DNA of 64,000 bases from Galeruca laticollis (taxonomy: Eukaryota; Arthropoda; Insecta; Coleoptera; Chrysomelidae), in assembly GCA_963921935.1 (NCBI GenBank), contig OY998185.1, forward strand, positions 30,410,487-30,474,486. Direction: 5' to 3'. The translations under genes and the position numbers were made by a program. Positions 1 through 13,150 of the stretch are shown piece by piece. Position 1 is the stretch's first letter. Every line of letters begins with the position of its first letter. The notes beneath the pieces were generated by a model. That model did no database searches. It worked only from the letters and a program-made list of their open reading frames with translations, and had not been told where the DNA came from.

Positions 1-362
1 CTTTATTTATTGATAACGAATCAAAAAAAATCGAAACTATGTTTCAGAAAATCAAACAAAAAATATAAATAAATTCAACAACCTTAGTAATAAAATAAAA
101 AAACTCTCTGTTAGCAACCCTTGCTGGGTAGAAAATCTTACACATGTCGACATCCCGGACTATGTCAACGAAGTACTTAGTTTAGGGCACAACATTGCGA
201 TACCTTTAAAAAACCCTGAGGATATACCAGTTTCAGACATAATTACAAACATAGAAATCTCCCTAGAAAGTCTTAACCATGTAACCAAAGACGAACTAAG
301 GTCAAAATGTTGTAATATAATAACAAATTACAAAAATAATTTTAATAATAATAAAAAAAAAT

Positions 363-2072
363 TTGCATATAAAACGACAAAAATCATTTTTGAATATGGT
401 TGACAAAACCAAAACATTTCTTAATAAGAATAAAAACTTACTTATCCTAAATTCTGATAAATCAAATAAAACTGTTATTATGTATGAAAATGATTACGAT
501 AAAAAAATTAACGACCTTTTGCAAGACAATAACATCTATAAAGAATTAAAAGCAGACCCAACTAATATTTACCAAAAAAATAACAACTCGTTAATATCTC
601 GCTGGGAAAATTTAATGTATATTTCACCAAATACGGCTAAAAACCTAAAAATCCTAAATGCCCAACCTCCAAGAATTTACGGCCTTCCTAAAATACACAA
701 ACAGGGAATACCCCTTAGACCAATCGTTTCCTGTATCCAATCACCCTTTGAAAAACTTTCAAAATATTTAAAAGGAATTCTACAAAATGTTATTAATCAA
801 AATAATTACTACATTAAAGATTCTGTAGACCTCAAAAATAAAATAAAAAACTTACTTATACCAAATGAGTACTCCTTAATATCCCTAGATGTAGTATCGT
901 TATACACTAGCATACCAATAACAAAAGCTAAAGAAATAATAACAAAAAAGTTCGACAAAATAAGTAGATATACCGATATTCCTTTAAATGAGTTCCTAGA
1001 AGCTATAGAACTCACTCTTAACTCTACTTATTTCATGTACAAAGAAAAAATTTTCAAACAAATTGATGGTTGTGCTATAGGAGCATCAATCTCCAGCGTA
1101 ATAGCCCAGATAGTGATGGAAGACCTGGAAGAAACCATTCTAAAAAGTTTAAATTTTCACACTCCTTTTTTCTTTCGCTATGTAGATGATTGTATCACTG
1201 CCGTACCAAAAAATAAAACTCAAACCATCCTAGATAAATTTAACAGTTACCACAACAAACTTCAATTCACAATAGAAGTAGAAAAACAAAATAAAATTTC
1301 TTTTTTGGACTTAACACTCCATCACAAAAACAATAATATAAAAACAGAGTGGTATACGAAAGAAACCTGGTCATCCAGATACCTGAATTTCAATTCACAA
1401 CACCCCATGTCCCAAAAAAAGTCAGTAATCATTGGTCTAGCCGATCGGGCAATTAAACTGTCTTGCCCTGAATTCCGGGAAAATTCTATAAAAAAAGCAA
1501 AGGAAGCCCTTAAAATCAATAACTACCCAGAAAAACTGATAAACACCATCTTTAAAAAACGCATTCATAAGTTCCATAATCAAAACCTCCAAAAAAACCA
1601 AACAAACAATCAAAAGTACCTTTCCTTGCCTTACATACCAGGACTATCCGAAAAATTCAACAACATTTTTAAAAGCCATAACATTACAATTGCACATAAA
1701 GGGTACAACCTCTCAAAATCCAACTTCAGTAAATTAAAGTCAAAAATTCCTGATCAAAAGAAGAGCAATATAGTTTATCAAATTCCATGCGGGGACTGCG
1801 ACAGTGTCTATATCGGGCAAACTAGCCAATATTTAAAAAATCGGTTAAATGGTCACAAGTACGATAAGAAAAATAAAACTGCCTTAACAACACATATGCA
1901 GGATAAAAAGCATAGTTTTGATTTTGAGAACACAAAAATTTTAAAAAGTGAAAGTCACACCAGAAAAAGAGAAATTTATGAAACTATAGAAATACAGAGA
2001 AATAAAAAAAACCTAAATTACAAAACCGACACAAAATCTTTAAGCAAAATTTATAATAATATAATAAAATAG
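363..2072 (+). pseudogene. Penelope-like reverse transcriptase / GIY-YIG endonuclease, frameshifted
   Basis: The 569-codon frame encodes a Penelope-type reverse transcriptase followed by a GIY-YIG nuclease domain. Visible RT landmarks are SLDVVSLYTSIP, GCAIGASISS and the catalytic FRYVDD near residue 272. The nuclease starts near residue 467 with IPCGDCDSVYIGQT and later shows an R...H...E arrangement. The nominal start at 363 is a TTG, not a credible initiator. The conserved N-terminal region lies upstream in another frame (positions about 150-400, reading THVDIPDYVNEVL), and that frame hits a stop just after 400. The gene is therefore broken by at least one indel around 365-400. In the family, RT and endonuclease carry out target-primed reverse transcription. 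This copy looks inactive as it stands. Confidence 0.88.
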
Positions 2073-2392
2073 AATAATAAAGTAAACAACTATTTCATGT
2101 ATGTTACCCAACAAAAACCATAACAACTATTATTAAAAAGAAATAAATGCGTATAGGAAAAAACAAAATTTTCAAATAATACCATTAGCCATAGACACCA
2201 GTACTACTATGAAGGTTGAGATACACACACCGTTACTTGTAAAATGTTTTTAAATGTATCGTTAAAGTTCATTTTATTTTAACTTAATTTAATATGTGAT
2301 GTGGCACTCGCTGTAATATAATCCACAGGTATGTCATAGTTTTACAATGTATACACTAGGATTTTAAGAACCAATTTCTATTTTAGTGTTTT

Positions 2393-2448
2393 TTTATATT
2401 CTGATGAAGGTCAAAAACGACCGAAACGTTAATGTATTACAATATAAA
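2393..2448 (+). ncRNA. hammerhead-ribozyme-like motif at PLE-1 3' end
   Basis: The core CTGATGA (2401-2407) is followed by a stem II hairpin GGTC/GACC (2409-2412 with 2419-2422) and GAAA (2423-2426). A short, nearly palindromic stem III (ACG..TGT) follows. TTTATATT at 2393-2400 is perfectly complementary to AATATAAA at 2441-2448, giving stem I, though four bases must bulge. Hammerhead motifs in Penelope-like elements are established knowledge. An extra base between the core and stem II makes activity uncertain. Confidence 0.6.
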
Positions 2449-2510
2449 TTTAAAAATCATCTAATGTTTTAATTAATCCAGGACCAAAAATGCCCAAGAA
2501 ATATAAATGA

Positions 2511-2518
<8 letters not shown>

Positions 2519-2561
<43 letters not shown>
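2519..2561. repeat. (TA)n microsatellite
   Basis: About 20 TA dinucleotides lie between the 3' tail of PLE-1 and the first satellite monomer. Confidence 0.97.
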
Positions 2562-2566
<5 letters not shown>

Positions 2567-3716
2567 AGATGTAGGAATATCGCGTGATATGTTAACAACA
2601 GTAAAGAGATTCTTGGGTAATTCACGCAAAAAGAAAAAAGGGCTATTGAAACAGAGTGGTAACCGCGAACATGCATGTTTCTAGCTCATTTGCCTTCTTC
2701 AGCATGGTATAACCAAATAAGGATGTGAAATTTGGGAGCAAAGATGTTAATCGAAACATGGGAAAACACAAAACAACGAATTTCAGCAGGGAAACCAAAC
2801 GCTCATTTGTGCCTTCAATTGGAATATCCCGAGTTTCCAGGACAACAACCAAGATCGATACGGAGGCCCATATAGCTCCCCGCCTGAACGTTCCGACCCA
2901 TAGTAAATAACAAAGAAGATGTAGGAATATCGCGTGATATGTTAACAACAACAATAAAGAGATTCTTGGGTAATTCACGCAAAAAGAAAAAGGGCTACTG
3001 AAACGGAGTGGTAACCGCGGACATGCATGTGTCTAGCTCATTTGCCTTCTTCAGCACGGTATAACCAAATAAGGGTGTGAAATCTGGGAGCAAAGATGTT
3101 AATCGAAAAATGGGAAAACACAAAACAACGGATTTCAGCAGGGAAACCAAATGCTCATTTGTGCCTTGAATTAGAAGATCCCGAGTTTCCAGGACTACAA
3201 CCAAGATCGACACGGAGGCGCATATAGCCCCCCCGCCTGAACCTTCCGACTCATAGTAAATAACAAAGAAGATGTAGGAATATCGCGTGATATGTTAACA
3301 ACAACAATAAAGAGATTCTTGGGTAATTCACGCAAAAAGAAAAAGGGCTACTGAAACAGAGTGGTAACCGCGTACATGCATGTGTCTAGCTCATTTGCCT
3401 TCAGCACGGTATAACCAAATAAGGGTGTGAAATCTGGGAGCAAAGATGTTAATCGAAAAATGGGAAAACACAAAACAACGGATTTTAGCAGGGAAACCAA
3501 ACACTCATTTGTGCCTTCAATTGGAAGATCCCGAGTTTCCGGGACTACAACCAAGATCGACACGGAGGCGCATATAGCCCCCCCGCCTGAACCTTCCGAC
3601 CCATAGTAAATAACAAAGAAGATGTAGGAATATCGCGTGATATGTTAACAACAACAATAAAGAGATTCTTGGGTAATTCACGCAAAAAGAAAAAGGGCTA
3701 CTGAAACAGAGTGGTA

Positions 3717-3763
3717 ACCGCGGACATGCATGTTTCTAGCTCATTTGCCTTCTTCAGCACGGT
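3717..3763 (-). ncRNA. hammerhead-ribozyme-like fold in satellite monomer (representative)
   Basis: On the minus strand stem I is ACCGTG (complement of 3758-3763) pairing with CGCGGT (complement of 3717-3722), six pairs with one G.U. The core CTGAAGA (complement of 3751-3757) has the invariant CUGANGA pattern. Stem II is GGC/GCT around AAATGA with an A.A mismatch at its base. GAAA (complement of 3733-3736) follows, then palindromic stem III ACATGCATGT and a GTC cleavage triplet. The same fold recurs at the equivalent place in about ten monomers. Short palindromic stem III and a 350-bp repeat match retrozymes and hammerhead satellites. The mismatch at the base of stem II leaves activity uncertain. 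Confidence 0.5.
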
Positions 3764-5351
3764 ATAACCAAATAAGGATGTGAAATTTGGGAGCAAAGAT
3801 GTTAATCGAAACATGTGAAAACACAAAACAACGGATTTCAGCAGGGAAACCAAACGCTCATTTGTGCCTTCAATTGGAAGATCCCGAGTTTCCAGTACAA
3901 CAACCAAGATCGACACGGAGGCGCATATAGCCCCCCCGCCTGAACCTTCCGACCCATAGTAAACAACAAAAAGATGTAGGAATATCGCGTGATATGTTAA
4001 CAACAACAATAAAGAGATTCTTGGGTAATTCACGCAAAAAGAAAAAGGGCTACTGAAACAGAGTGGTAACCGCGGACATGCATGTTTCTAGCTCATTTGC
4101 CTTCAGCACGGTATAACCAGATAAGGGTGTGAAATCTGGGAGCAAAGATGTTAATCGAAAAATGGGAAAACACAAAGCAACGGATTTTAGCAGGGAAACC
4201 AAACACTCATTTGTGCCTTCAATTGGAAGATCCCGAGTTTCCGGGACTACAACCAAGATCGACACGGAGGCGCATATAGCCCCCCCGCCTGAACCTTCCG
4301 ACCCATAGTAAATAACAAAGAAGATGTAGGAATATCGCGTGATATGTTAACAACAACAATAAAGAGATTCTTGGGTAATTCACGCAAAAAGAAAAAGGGC
4401 TACTGAAACAGAGTGGTAACCGCGTACATGCATGTGTCTAGCTCATTTGCCTTCAGCACGGTATAACCAAATAAGGGTGTGAAATCTGGGAGCAAAGATG
4501 TTAATCGAAAAATGGGAAAACACAAAACAACGGATTTTAGCAGGGAAACCAAACACTCATTTGTGCCTTCAATTGGAAGATCCCGAGTTTCCGGGACTAC
4601 AACCAAGATCGACACGGAGGCGCATATAGCCCCCCCGCCTGAACCTTCCGACCCATAGTAAATAACAAAGAAGATGTAGGAATATCGCGTGATATGTTAA
4701 CAACAACAATAAAGAGATTCTTGGGTAATTCACGCAAAAAGAAAAAGGGCTACTGAAACAGAGTGGTAACCGCGGACATGCATGTTTCTAGCTCATTTGC
4801 CTTCTTCAGCACGGTATAACCAAATAAGGATGTGAAATTTGGGAGCAAAGATGTTAATCGAAACATGTGAAAACACAAAACAACGGATTTCAGCAGGGAA
4901 ACCGAACGCTCATTTGTGCCTTCAATTGGAAGATCCTGAGTTTCCAGTACAACAACCAAGATCGACACGGAGGCGCATATAGCCCCCCGCCTGAACGTTC
5001 CGACCCATAGTAAATAACAAAGAAGATGTAGGAATATCGCGTGATATGTTAACAACGACAATAAAGAGATTCTTGGGTAATTCACGCAAAAAGAAAAAGG
5101 GCTACTGAAACAGAGTGGTAACCGCGTACATGCATGTGTCTAGCTCATTTGCCTTCAGCACGGTATAACCAAATAAGGGTGTGAAATCTGGGAGCAAAGA
5201 TGTTAATCGAAAAATGGGAAAACACAAAACAACGGATTTTAGCAGGGAAACCAAACACTCATTTGTGCCTTCAATTGGAAGATCCCGAGTTTCCGGGACT
5301 ACAACCAAGATCGACACGGAGGCGCATATAGCCCCCCCGCCTGAACCTTCC

Positions 5352-8300
5352 GACCCATAGTAAATAACAAAGAAGATGTAGGAATATCGCGTGATATGTT
5401 AACAACAACAATAAAGAGATTCTTGGGTAATTCACGCAAAAAGAAAAAGGGCTACTGAAACAGAGTGGTAACCGCGGACATGCATGTGTCTAGCTCATTT
5501 GCCTTCTTCAGCACGGTATAACCAAATAAGGATGTGAAATTTGGGAGCAAAGATGTTAATCGAAAAATGGGAAAACACAAAACAACGGATTTCAGCAGGG
5601 GAACCAAACGCTCATTTGTGCCTTCAATTGGAAGATCCCGAGTTTCCAGGACTACAACCAAGATCGACACGGAGGCGCATATAGCCCCCCCGCCTGAACC
5701 TTCCGACCCATAGTAAATAACAAAGAAGATGTAGGAATATCGCGTGATATGTTAACAACAACAATGAAGAGATTCTTGGGTAATTCACGCAAAAAGAAAA
5801 AGGGCTACTGAAACAGAGTGGTAACCGCGGACATGCATGTTTCTAGCTCATTTGCCTTCTTCAGCACGGTATAACCAAATAAGGATGTGAAATTTGGGAG
5901 CAAAGATGTTAATCGAAACATGTGAAAACACAAAACAACGGATTTCAGCAGGGAAACCAAACGCTCATTTGTGCCTTCAATTGGAAGATCCCGAGTTTCC
6001 AGTACAACAACCAAGATCGACACGGAGGCGCATATAGCCCCCCCGCCTGAACCTTCCGACCCATAGTAAACAACAAAAAGATGTAGGAATATCGCGTGAT
6101 ATGTTAACAACAACAATAAAGAGATTCTTGGGTAATTCACGCAAAAAGAAAAAGGGCTACTGAAACAGAGTGGTAACCGCGGACATGCATGTTTCTAGCT
6201 CATTTGCCTTCAGCACGGTATAACCAGATAAGGGTGTGAAATCTGGGAGCAAAGATGTTAATCGAAAAATGGGAAAACACAAAACAACGGATTTCAGCAG
6301 GGAAACCAAACGCTCATATGTGCCTTCAATTGGAAGATCCCGAGTTTCCAGGACTACAACCAAGATCGACACGGAGGCGCATATAGCCCCCCCGCCTGAA
6401 CCTTCCGACCCATAGTAAATAACAAAGAAGATGTAGGAATATCGCGTGATATGTTAACAACAACAATAAAGAGATTCTTGGGTAATTCACGCAAAAAGAA
6501 AAAGGGCTACTGAAACAGAGTGGTAACCGCGGACATGCATGTGTCTAGCTCATTTGCCTTCAGCACGGTATAACCAAATAAGGGTGTGAAATCTGGGAGC
6601 AAAGATGTTAATCGAAAAATGGGAAAACACAAAACAACGGATTTCAGCAGGGAAACCAAACGCTCATTTGTGCCTTCAATTGGAAGATCCCGTGTTTCCA
6701 GGACTACAACCAAGATCGACACGGAGGCGCATATAGCCCCCCCGCCTGAACCTTCCGACCCATAGTAAATAACAAAGAAGATGTAGGAATATCGCGTGAT
6801 ATGTTAACAACAACAATAAAGAGATTCTTGGGTAATTCACGCAAAAAGAAAAAGGGCTACTGAAACAGAGTGGTAACCGCGTACATGCATGTGTCTAGCT
6901 CATTTGCCTTCTTCAGCACGGTATAACCAAATAAGGATGTGAAATTTGGGAGCAAAGATGTTAATCGAAAAATGGGAAAACACAAAACAACGGATTTCAG
7001 CAGGGGAACCAAACGCTCATTTGTGCCTTCAATTGGAAGATCCCGAGTTTCCAGGACTACAACCAAGATCGACACGGAGGCGCATATAGCCCCCCCCGCC
7101 TGAACCTTCCGACCCATAGTAAACAACAAAAAGATGTAGGAATATCGCGTGATATGTTAACAACAACAATAAAGAGATTCTTGGGTAATTCACGCAAAAA
7201 GAAAAAGGGCTACTGAAACAGAGTGGTAACCACGTACATGCATGTGTCTAGCTCATTTGCCTTCAGCACGGTATAACCAAATAAGGGTGTGAAATCTGGG
7301 AGCAAAGATGTTAATCGAAAAATGGGAAAACACAAAACAACGGATTTCAGCAGGGAAACCAAACGCTCATTTGTGCCTTCAATTGGAAGATCCCGAGTTT
7401 CCAGGACTACAACCAAGATCGACACGGAGGCGCATATAGCCCCCCCGCCTGAACCTTCCGACCCATAGTAAATAACAAAGAAGATGTAGGAATATCGCGT
7501 GATATGTTAACAACAACAATAAAGAGATTCTTGGGTAATTCACGCAAAAATAAAAAGGGCTACTGAAACAGAGTGGTAACCGCGGACATGCATGTATCTA
7601 GCTCATTTGCCTTCTTCAGCACGGTATAACCAAATAAGGGTGTGAAATCCGGGAGCAAAGATGTTAATCGAAAAATGGGAAAACACAAAACAACGGATTT
7701 CAGCAGGGAAACCAAACGCTCATTTGTGCCTTCAATTGGAAGATCCCAAGTTTCCAGGACTACTACCAAGATCGACACGGAGGCGCATATAGCCCCCCCG
7801 CCTGAACCTTCCGACCCATAGTAAACAACAAAAAGATGTAGGAATATCGCGTGATATGTTAACAACAACAATAAAGAGATTCTTGGGTAATTCACGCAAA
7901 AGGAAAAAGGGCTACTGAAACAGAGTGGTAACCGCGGACATGCATGTTTCTAGCTCATTTGCCTTCTTCAGCACGGTATAACCAAATAAGGATGTGAAAT
8001 TTGGGAGCAAAGATGTTAATCGAAACATGGGAAAACACAAAACAACGGATTTCAGCAGGGGAACCAAACGCTCATTTGTGCCTTCAATTGGAAGATCCCG
8101 AGTTTCCAGGACAACAACCAGGATCGATACGGAGGCGCATATAGCCCCCCGCCTGAACGTTCCGACCCATAGTAAATAACAAAGAAGATGTAGGAATATC
8201 GCGTGATATGTTAACAACAACAATAAAGAGATTATTGGGTAATTCACGCAAAAAGAAAAAGGGCTACTGAAACAGAGTGGTAACCGCGGACATGCATGTG

Positions 8301-8930
8301 TCGAGCTCATTTGCCTTCTTCAGGACGGTATAACCAAATAAGGGTGTGAAATTTGGGAGCAAAGATGTTAATCGAAAAATGGGAAAACGCAAAACAACGG
8401 ATTTCAGCAGGGGAACCAAACGCTCATTTGTGCCTTCAATTGGAAGATCCCGAGTTTCCAGGACAACAACCAGGATCGATACGGAGGCGCATATAGCCCC
8501 CCGCCTGAACGTTCCGACCCATAGTAAATAACAAAGAAGATGTAGGAATATCGCGTGATATGTTAACAACAACAATAAAGAGATTATTGGGTAATTCACG
8601 CAAAAAGAAAAAGGGCTACTGAAACAGAGTGGTAACCGCGGACATGCATGTTTCTAGCTCATTTGCCTTCTTCAGCACGGTATAACCAAATAAGGATGTG
8701 AAATTTGGGAGCAAAGATATTAATCGAAACATGGGAAAACACAAAACAACGGATTTCAGCAGGGGAACCAAACGCTCATTTGTGCCTTCAATTGGAAGAT
8801 CCCGAGTTTCCAGGACAACAACCAGGATCGATACGGAGGCGCATATAGCCCCCCGCCTGAACGTTCCGACCCATAGTAAATAACAAAGAAGATGTAGGAA
8901 TATCGCGTGATATGTTAACAACAACAATAA
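5352..8930. repeat. satellite higher-order block, copy 1
   Basis: This stretch of about ten monomers is essentially identical, base by base where I compared it, to 9572-13150. It shares private variants such as CATATG at 6314-6320, CGTGTTTCC near 6691 and TCGAGCTC near 8301. The offset is 4220 bp throughout. The left boundary is set by a C/G and T/C difference near 5347/9567, the right by TTATTGGG versus TTCTTGGG. Confidence 0.85.
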
Positions 8931-9571
8931 AGAGATTATTGGGTAATTCACGCAAAAAGAAAAAGGGCTACTGAAACAGAGTGGTAACCGCGGACATGCA
9001 TGTGTCTAGCTCATTTGCCTTCTTCAGCACGGTATAACCAAATTAGGATGTGAAATTTGGGAGCAAAGATGTTAATCGAAACATGTGAAAACACAAAACA
9101 ACGGATTTCAGCAGGGAAACCAAACGCTCATTTGTGCCTTCAATTGGAAGATTCCGAGTTTACAGTACAACAACCAAGATCGACACGGAGGCGCATATAG
9201 CCCCCCGCCTGAACCTTCCGACCCATAGTAAATAACAAAGAAGATGTAGGAATATCGCGTGATATGTTAACAACAACAATAAAGAGATTCTTGGGTAATT
9301 CACGCAAAAAGAAAAAGGGCTACTGAAACAGAGTGGTAACCGCGGACATGCATGTTTCTAGCTCATTTGCCTTCTTCAGCACGGTATAACCAAATAAGGA
9401 TGTGAAATTTGGGAGCAAAGATGTTAATCGAAACATGTGAAAACACAAAACAACGGATTTCAGCAGGGAAACCAAACGCTCATTTGTGCCTTCAATTGGA
9501 AGATCCCGAGTTTCCAGTACAACAACCAAGATCGACACGGAGGCGCATATAGCCCCCCGCCTGAACGTTCT

Positions 9572-12500
9572 GACCCATAGTAAATAACAAAGAAGATGTA
9601 GGAATATCGCGTGATATGTTAACAACAACAATAAAGAGATTCTTGGGTAATTCACGCAAAAAGAAAAAGGGCTACTGAAACAGAGTGGTAACCGCGGACA
9701 TGCATGTGTCTAGCTCATTTGCCTTCTTCAGCACGGTATAACCAAATAAGGATGTGAAATTTGGGAGCAAAGATGTTAATCGAAAAATGGGAAAACACAA
9801 AACAACGGATTTCAGCAGGGGAACCAAACGCTCATTTGTGCCTTCAATTGGAAGATCCCGAGTTTCCAGGACTACAACCAAGATCGACACGGAGGCGCAT
9901 ATAGCCCCCCCGCCTGAACCTTCCGACCCATAGTAAATAACAAAGAAGATGTAGGAATATCGCGTGATATGTTAACAACAACAATGAAGAGATTCTTGGG
10001 TAATTCACGCAAAAAGAAAAAGGGCTACTGAAACAGAGTGGTAACCGCGGACATGCATGTTTCTAGCTCATTTGCCTTCTTCAGCACGGTATAACCAAAT
10101 AAGGATGTGAAATTTGGGAGCAAAGATGTTAATCGAAACATGTGAAAACACAAAACAACGGATTTCAGCAGGGAAACCAAACGCTCATTTGTGCCTTCAA
10201 TTGGAAGATCCCGAGTTTCCAGTACAACAACCAAGATCGACACGGAGGCGCATATAGCCCCCCCGCCTGAACCTTCCGACCCATAGTAAACAACAAAAAG
10301 ATGTAGGAATATCGCGTGATATGTTAACAACAACAATAAAGAGATTCTTGGGTAATTCACGCAAAAAGAAAAAGGGCTACTGAAACAGAGTGGTAACCGC
10401 GGACATGCATGTTTCTAGCTCATTTGCCTTCAGCACGGTATAACCAGATAAGGGTGTGAAATCTGGGAGCAAAGATGTTAATCGAAAAATGGGAAAACAC
10501 AAAACAACGGATTTCAGCAGGGAAACCAAACGCTCATATGTGCCTTCAATTGGAAGATCCCGAGTTTCCAGGACTACAACCAAGATCGACACGGAGGCGC
10601 ATATAGCCCCCCCGCCTGAACCTTCCGACCCATAGTAAATAACAAAGAAGATGTAGGAATATCGCGTGATATGTTAACAACAACAATAAAGAGATTCTTG
10701 GGTAATTCACGCAAAAAGAAAAAGGGCTACTGAAACAGAGTGGTAACCGCGGACATGCATGTGTCTAGCTCATTTGCCTTCAGCACGGTATAACCAAATA
10801 AGGGTGTGAAATCTGGGAGCAAAGATGTTAATCGAAAAATGGGAAAACACAAAACAACGGATTTCAGCAGGGAAACCAAACGCTCATTTGTGCCTTCAAT
10901 TGGAAGATCCCGTGTTTCCAGGACTACAACCAAGATCGACACGGAGGCGCATATAGCCCCCCCGCCTGAACCTTCCGACCCATAGTAAATAACAAAGAAG
11001 ATGTAGGAATATCGCGTGATATGTTAACAACAACAATAAAGAGATTCTTGGGTAATTCACGCAAAAAGAAAAAGGGCTACTGAAACAGAGTGGTAACCGC
11101 GTACATGCATGTGTCTAGCTCATTTGCCTTCTTCAGCACGGTATAACCAAATAAGGATGTGAAATTTGGGAGCAAAGATGTTAATCGAAAAATGGGAAAA
11201 CACAAAACAACGGATTTCAGCAGGGGAACCAAACGCTCATTTGTGCCTTCAATTGGAAGATCCCGAGTTTCCAGGACTACAACCAAGATCGACACGGAGG
11301 CGCATATAGCCCCCCCCGCCTGAACCTTCCGACCCATAGTAAACAACAAAAAGATGTAGGAATATCGCGTGATATGTTAACAACAACAATAAAGAGATTC
11401 TTGGGTAATTCACGCAAAAAGAAAAAGGGCTACTGAAACAGAGTGGTAACCACGTACATGCATGTGTCTAGCTCATTTGCCTTCAGCACGGTATAACCAA
11501 ATAAGGGTGTGAAATCTGGGAGCAAAGATGTTAATCGAAAAATGGGAAAACACAAAACAACGGATTTCAGCAGGGAAACCAAACGCTCATTTGTGCCTTC
11601 AATTGGAAGATCCCGAGTTTCCAGGACTACAACCAAGATCGACACGGAGGCGCATATAGCCCCCCCGCCTGAACCTTCCGACCCATAGTAAATAACAAAG
11701 AAGATGTAGGAATATCGCGTGATATGTTAACAACAACAATAAAGAGATTCTTGGGTAATTCACGCAAAAATAAAAAGGGCTACTGAAACAGAGTGGTAAC
11801 CGCGGACATGCATGTATCTAGCTCATTTGCCTTCTTCAGCACGGTATAACCAAATAAGGGTGTGAAATCCGGGAGCAAAGATGTTAATCGAAAAATGGGA
11901 AAACACAAAACAACGGATTTCAGCAGGGAAACCAAACGCTCATTTGTGCCTTCAATTGGAAGATCCCAAGTTTCCAGGACTACTACCAAGATCGACACGG
12001 AGGCGCATATAGCCCCCCCGCCTGAACCTTCCGACCCATAGTAAACAACAAAAAGATGTAGGAATATCGCGTGATATGTTAACAACAACAATAAAGAGAT
12101 TCTTGGGTAATTCACGCAAAAGGAAAAAGGGCTACTGAAACAGAGTGGTAACCGCGGACATGCATGTTTCTAGCTCATTTGCCTTCTTCAGCACGGTATA
12201 ACCAAATAAGGATGTGAAATTTGGGAGCAAAGATGTTAATCGAAACATGGGAAAACACAAAACAACGGATTTCAGCAGGGGAACCAAACGCTCATTTGTG
12301 CCTTCAATTGGAAGATCCCGAGTTTCCAGGACAACAACCAGGATCGATACGGAGGCGCATATAGCCCCCCGCCTGAACGTTCCGACCCATAGTAAATAAC
12401 AAAGAAGATGTAGGAATATCGCGTGATATGTTAACAACAACAATAAAGAGATTATTGGGTAATTCACGCAAAAAGAAAAAGGGCTACTGAAACAGAGTGG

Positions 12501-13150
12501 TAACCGCGGACATGCATGTGTCGAGCTCATTTGCCTTCTTCAGGACGGTATAACCAAATAAGGGTGTGAAATTTGGGAGCAAAGATGTTAATCGAAAAAT
12601 GGGAAAACGCAAAACAACGGATTTCAGCAGGGGAACCAAACGCTCATTTGTGCCTTCAATTGGAAGATCCCGAGTTTCCAGGACAACAACCAGGATCGAT
12701 ACGGAGGCGCATATAGCCCCCCGCCTGAACGTTCCGACCCATAGTAAATAACAAAGAAGATGTAGGAATATCGCGTGATATGTTAACAACAACAATAAAG
12801 AGATTATTGGGTAATTCACGCAAAAAGAAAAAGGGCTACTGAAACAGAGTGGTAACCGCGGACATGCATGTTTCTAGCTCATTTGCCTTCTTCAGCACGG
12901 TATAACCAAATAAGGATGTGAAATTTGGGAGCAAAGATATTAATCGAAACATGGGAAAACACAAAACAACGGATTTCAGCAGGGGAACCAAACGCTCATT
13001 TGTGCCTTCAATTGGAAGATCCCGAGTTTCCAGGACAACAACCAGGATCGATACGGAGGCGCATATAGCCCCCCGCCTGAACGTTCCGACCCATAGTAAA
13101 TAACAAAGAAGATGTAGGAATATCGCGTGATATGTTAACAACAACAATAA
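9572..13150. repeat. satellite higher-order block, copy 2
   Basis: Second copy of the block at 5352-8930, offset by 4220 bp, which equals twelve monomers. Units near 8968 and 9320 separate the copies. An unequal exchange or segmental duplication inside the array is the simplest explanation; an assembly artefact cannot be excluded from sequence alone. Confidence 0.85.

Larger units (their letters stand above)
1..2455 (+). mobile_element. Penelope-like element PLE-1, 5'-truncated by window edge
   Basis: This is a retroelement of the Penelope order on the + strand. It comprises an interrupted N-terminal region (about 100-400), a reverse transcriptase plus GIY-YIG endonuclease reading frame (363-2072), a 3' non-coding region and a hammerhead-like motif (2393-2448). 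A (TA)n tract and the satellite array follow immediately. Its C-terminal protein sequence is very close to the fragment at 60555-60820, so both belong to one local family. The left end lies outside the window. Confidence 0.9.
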
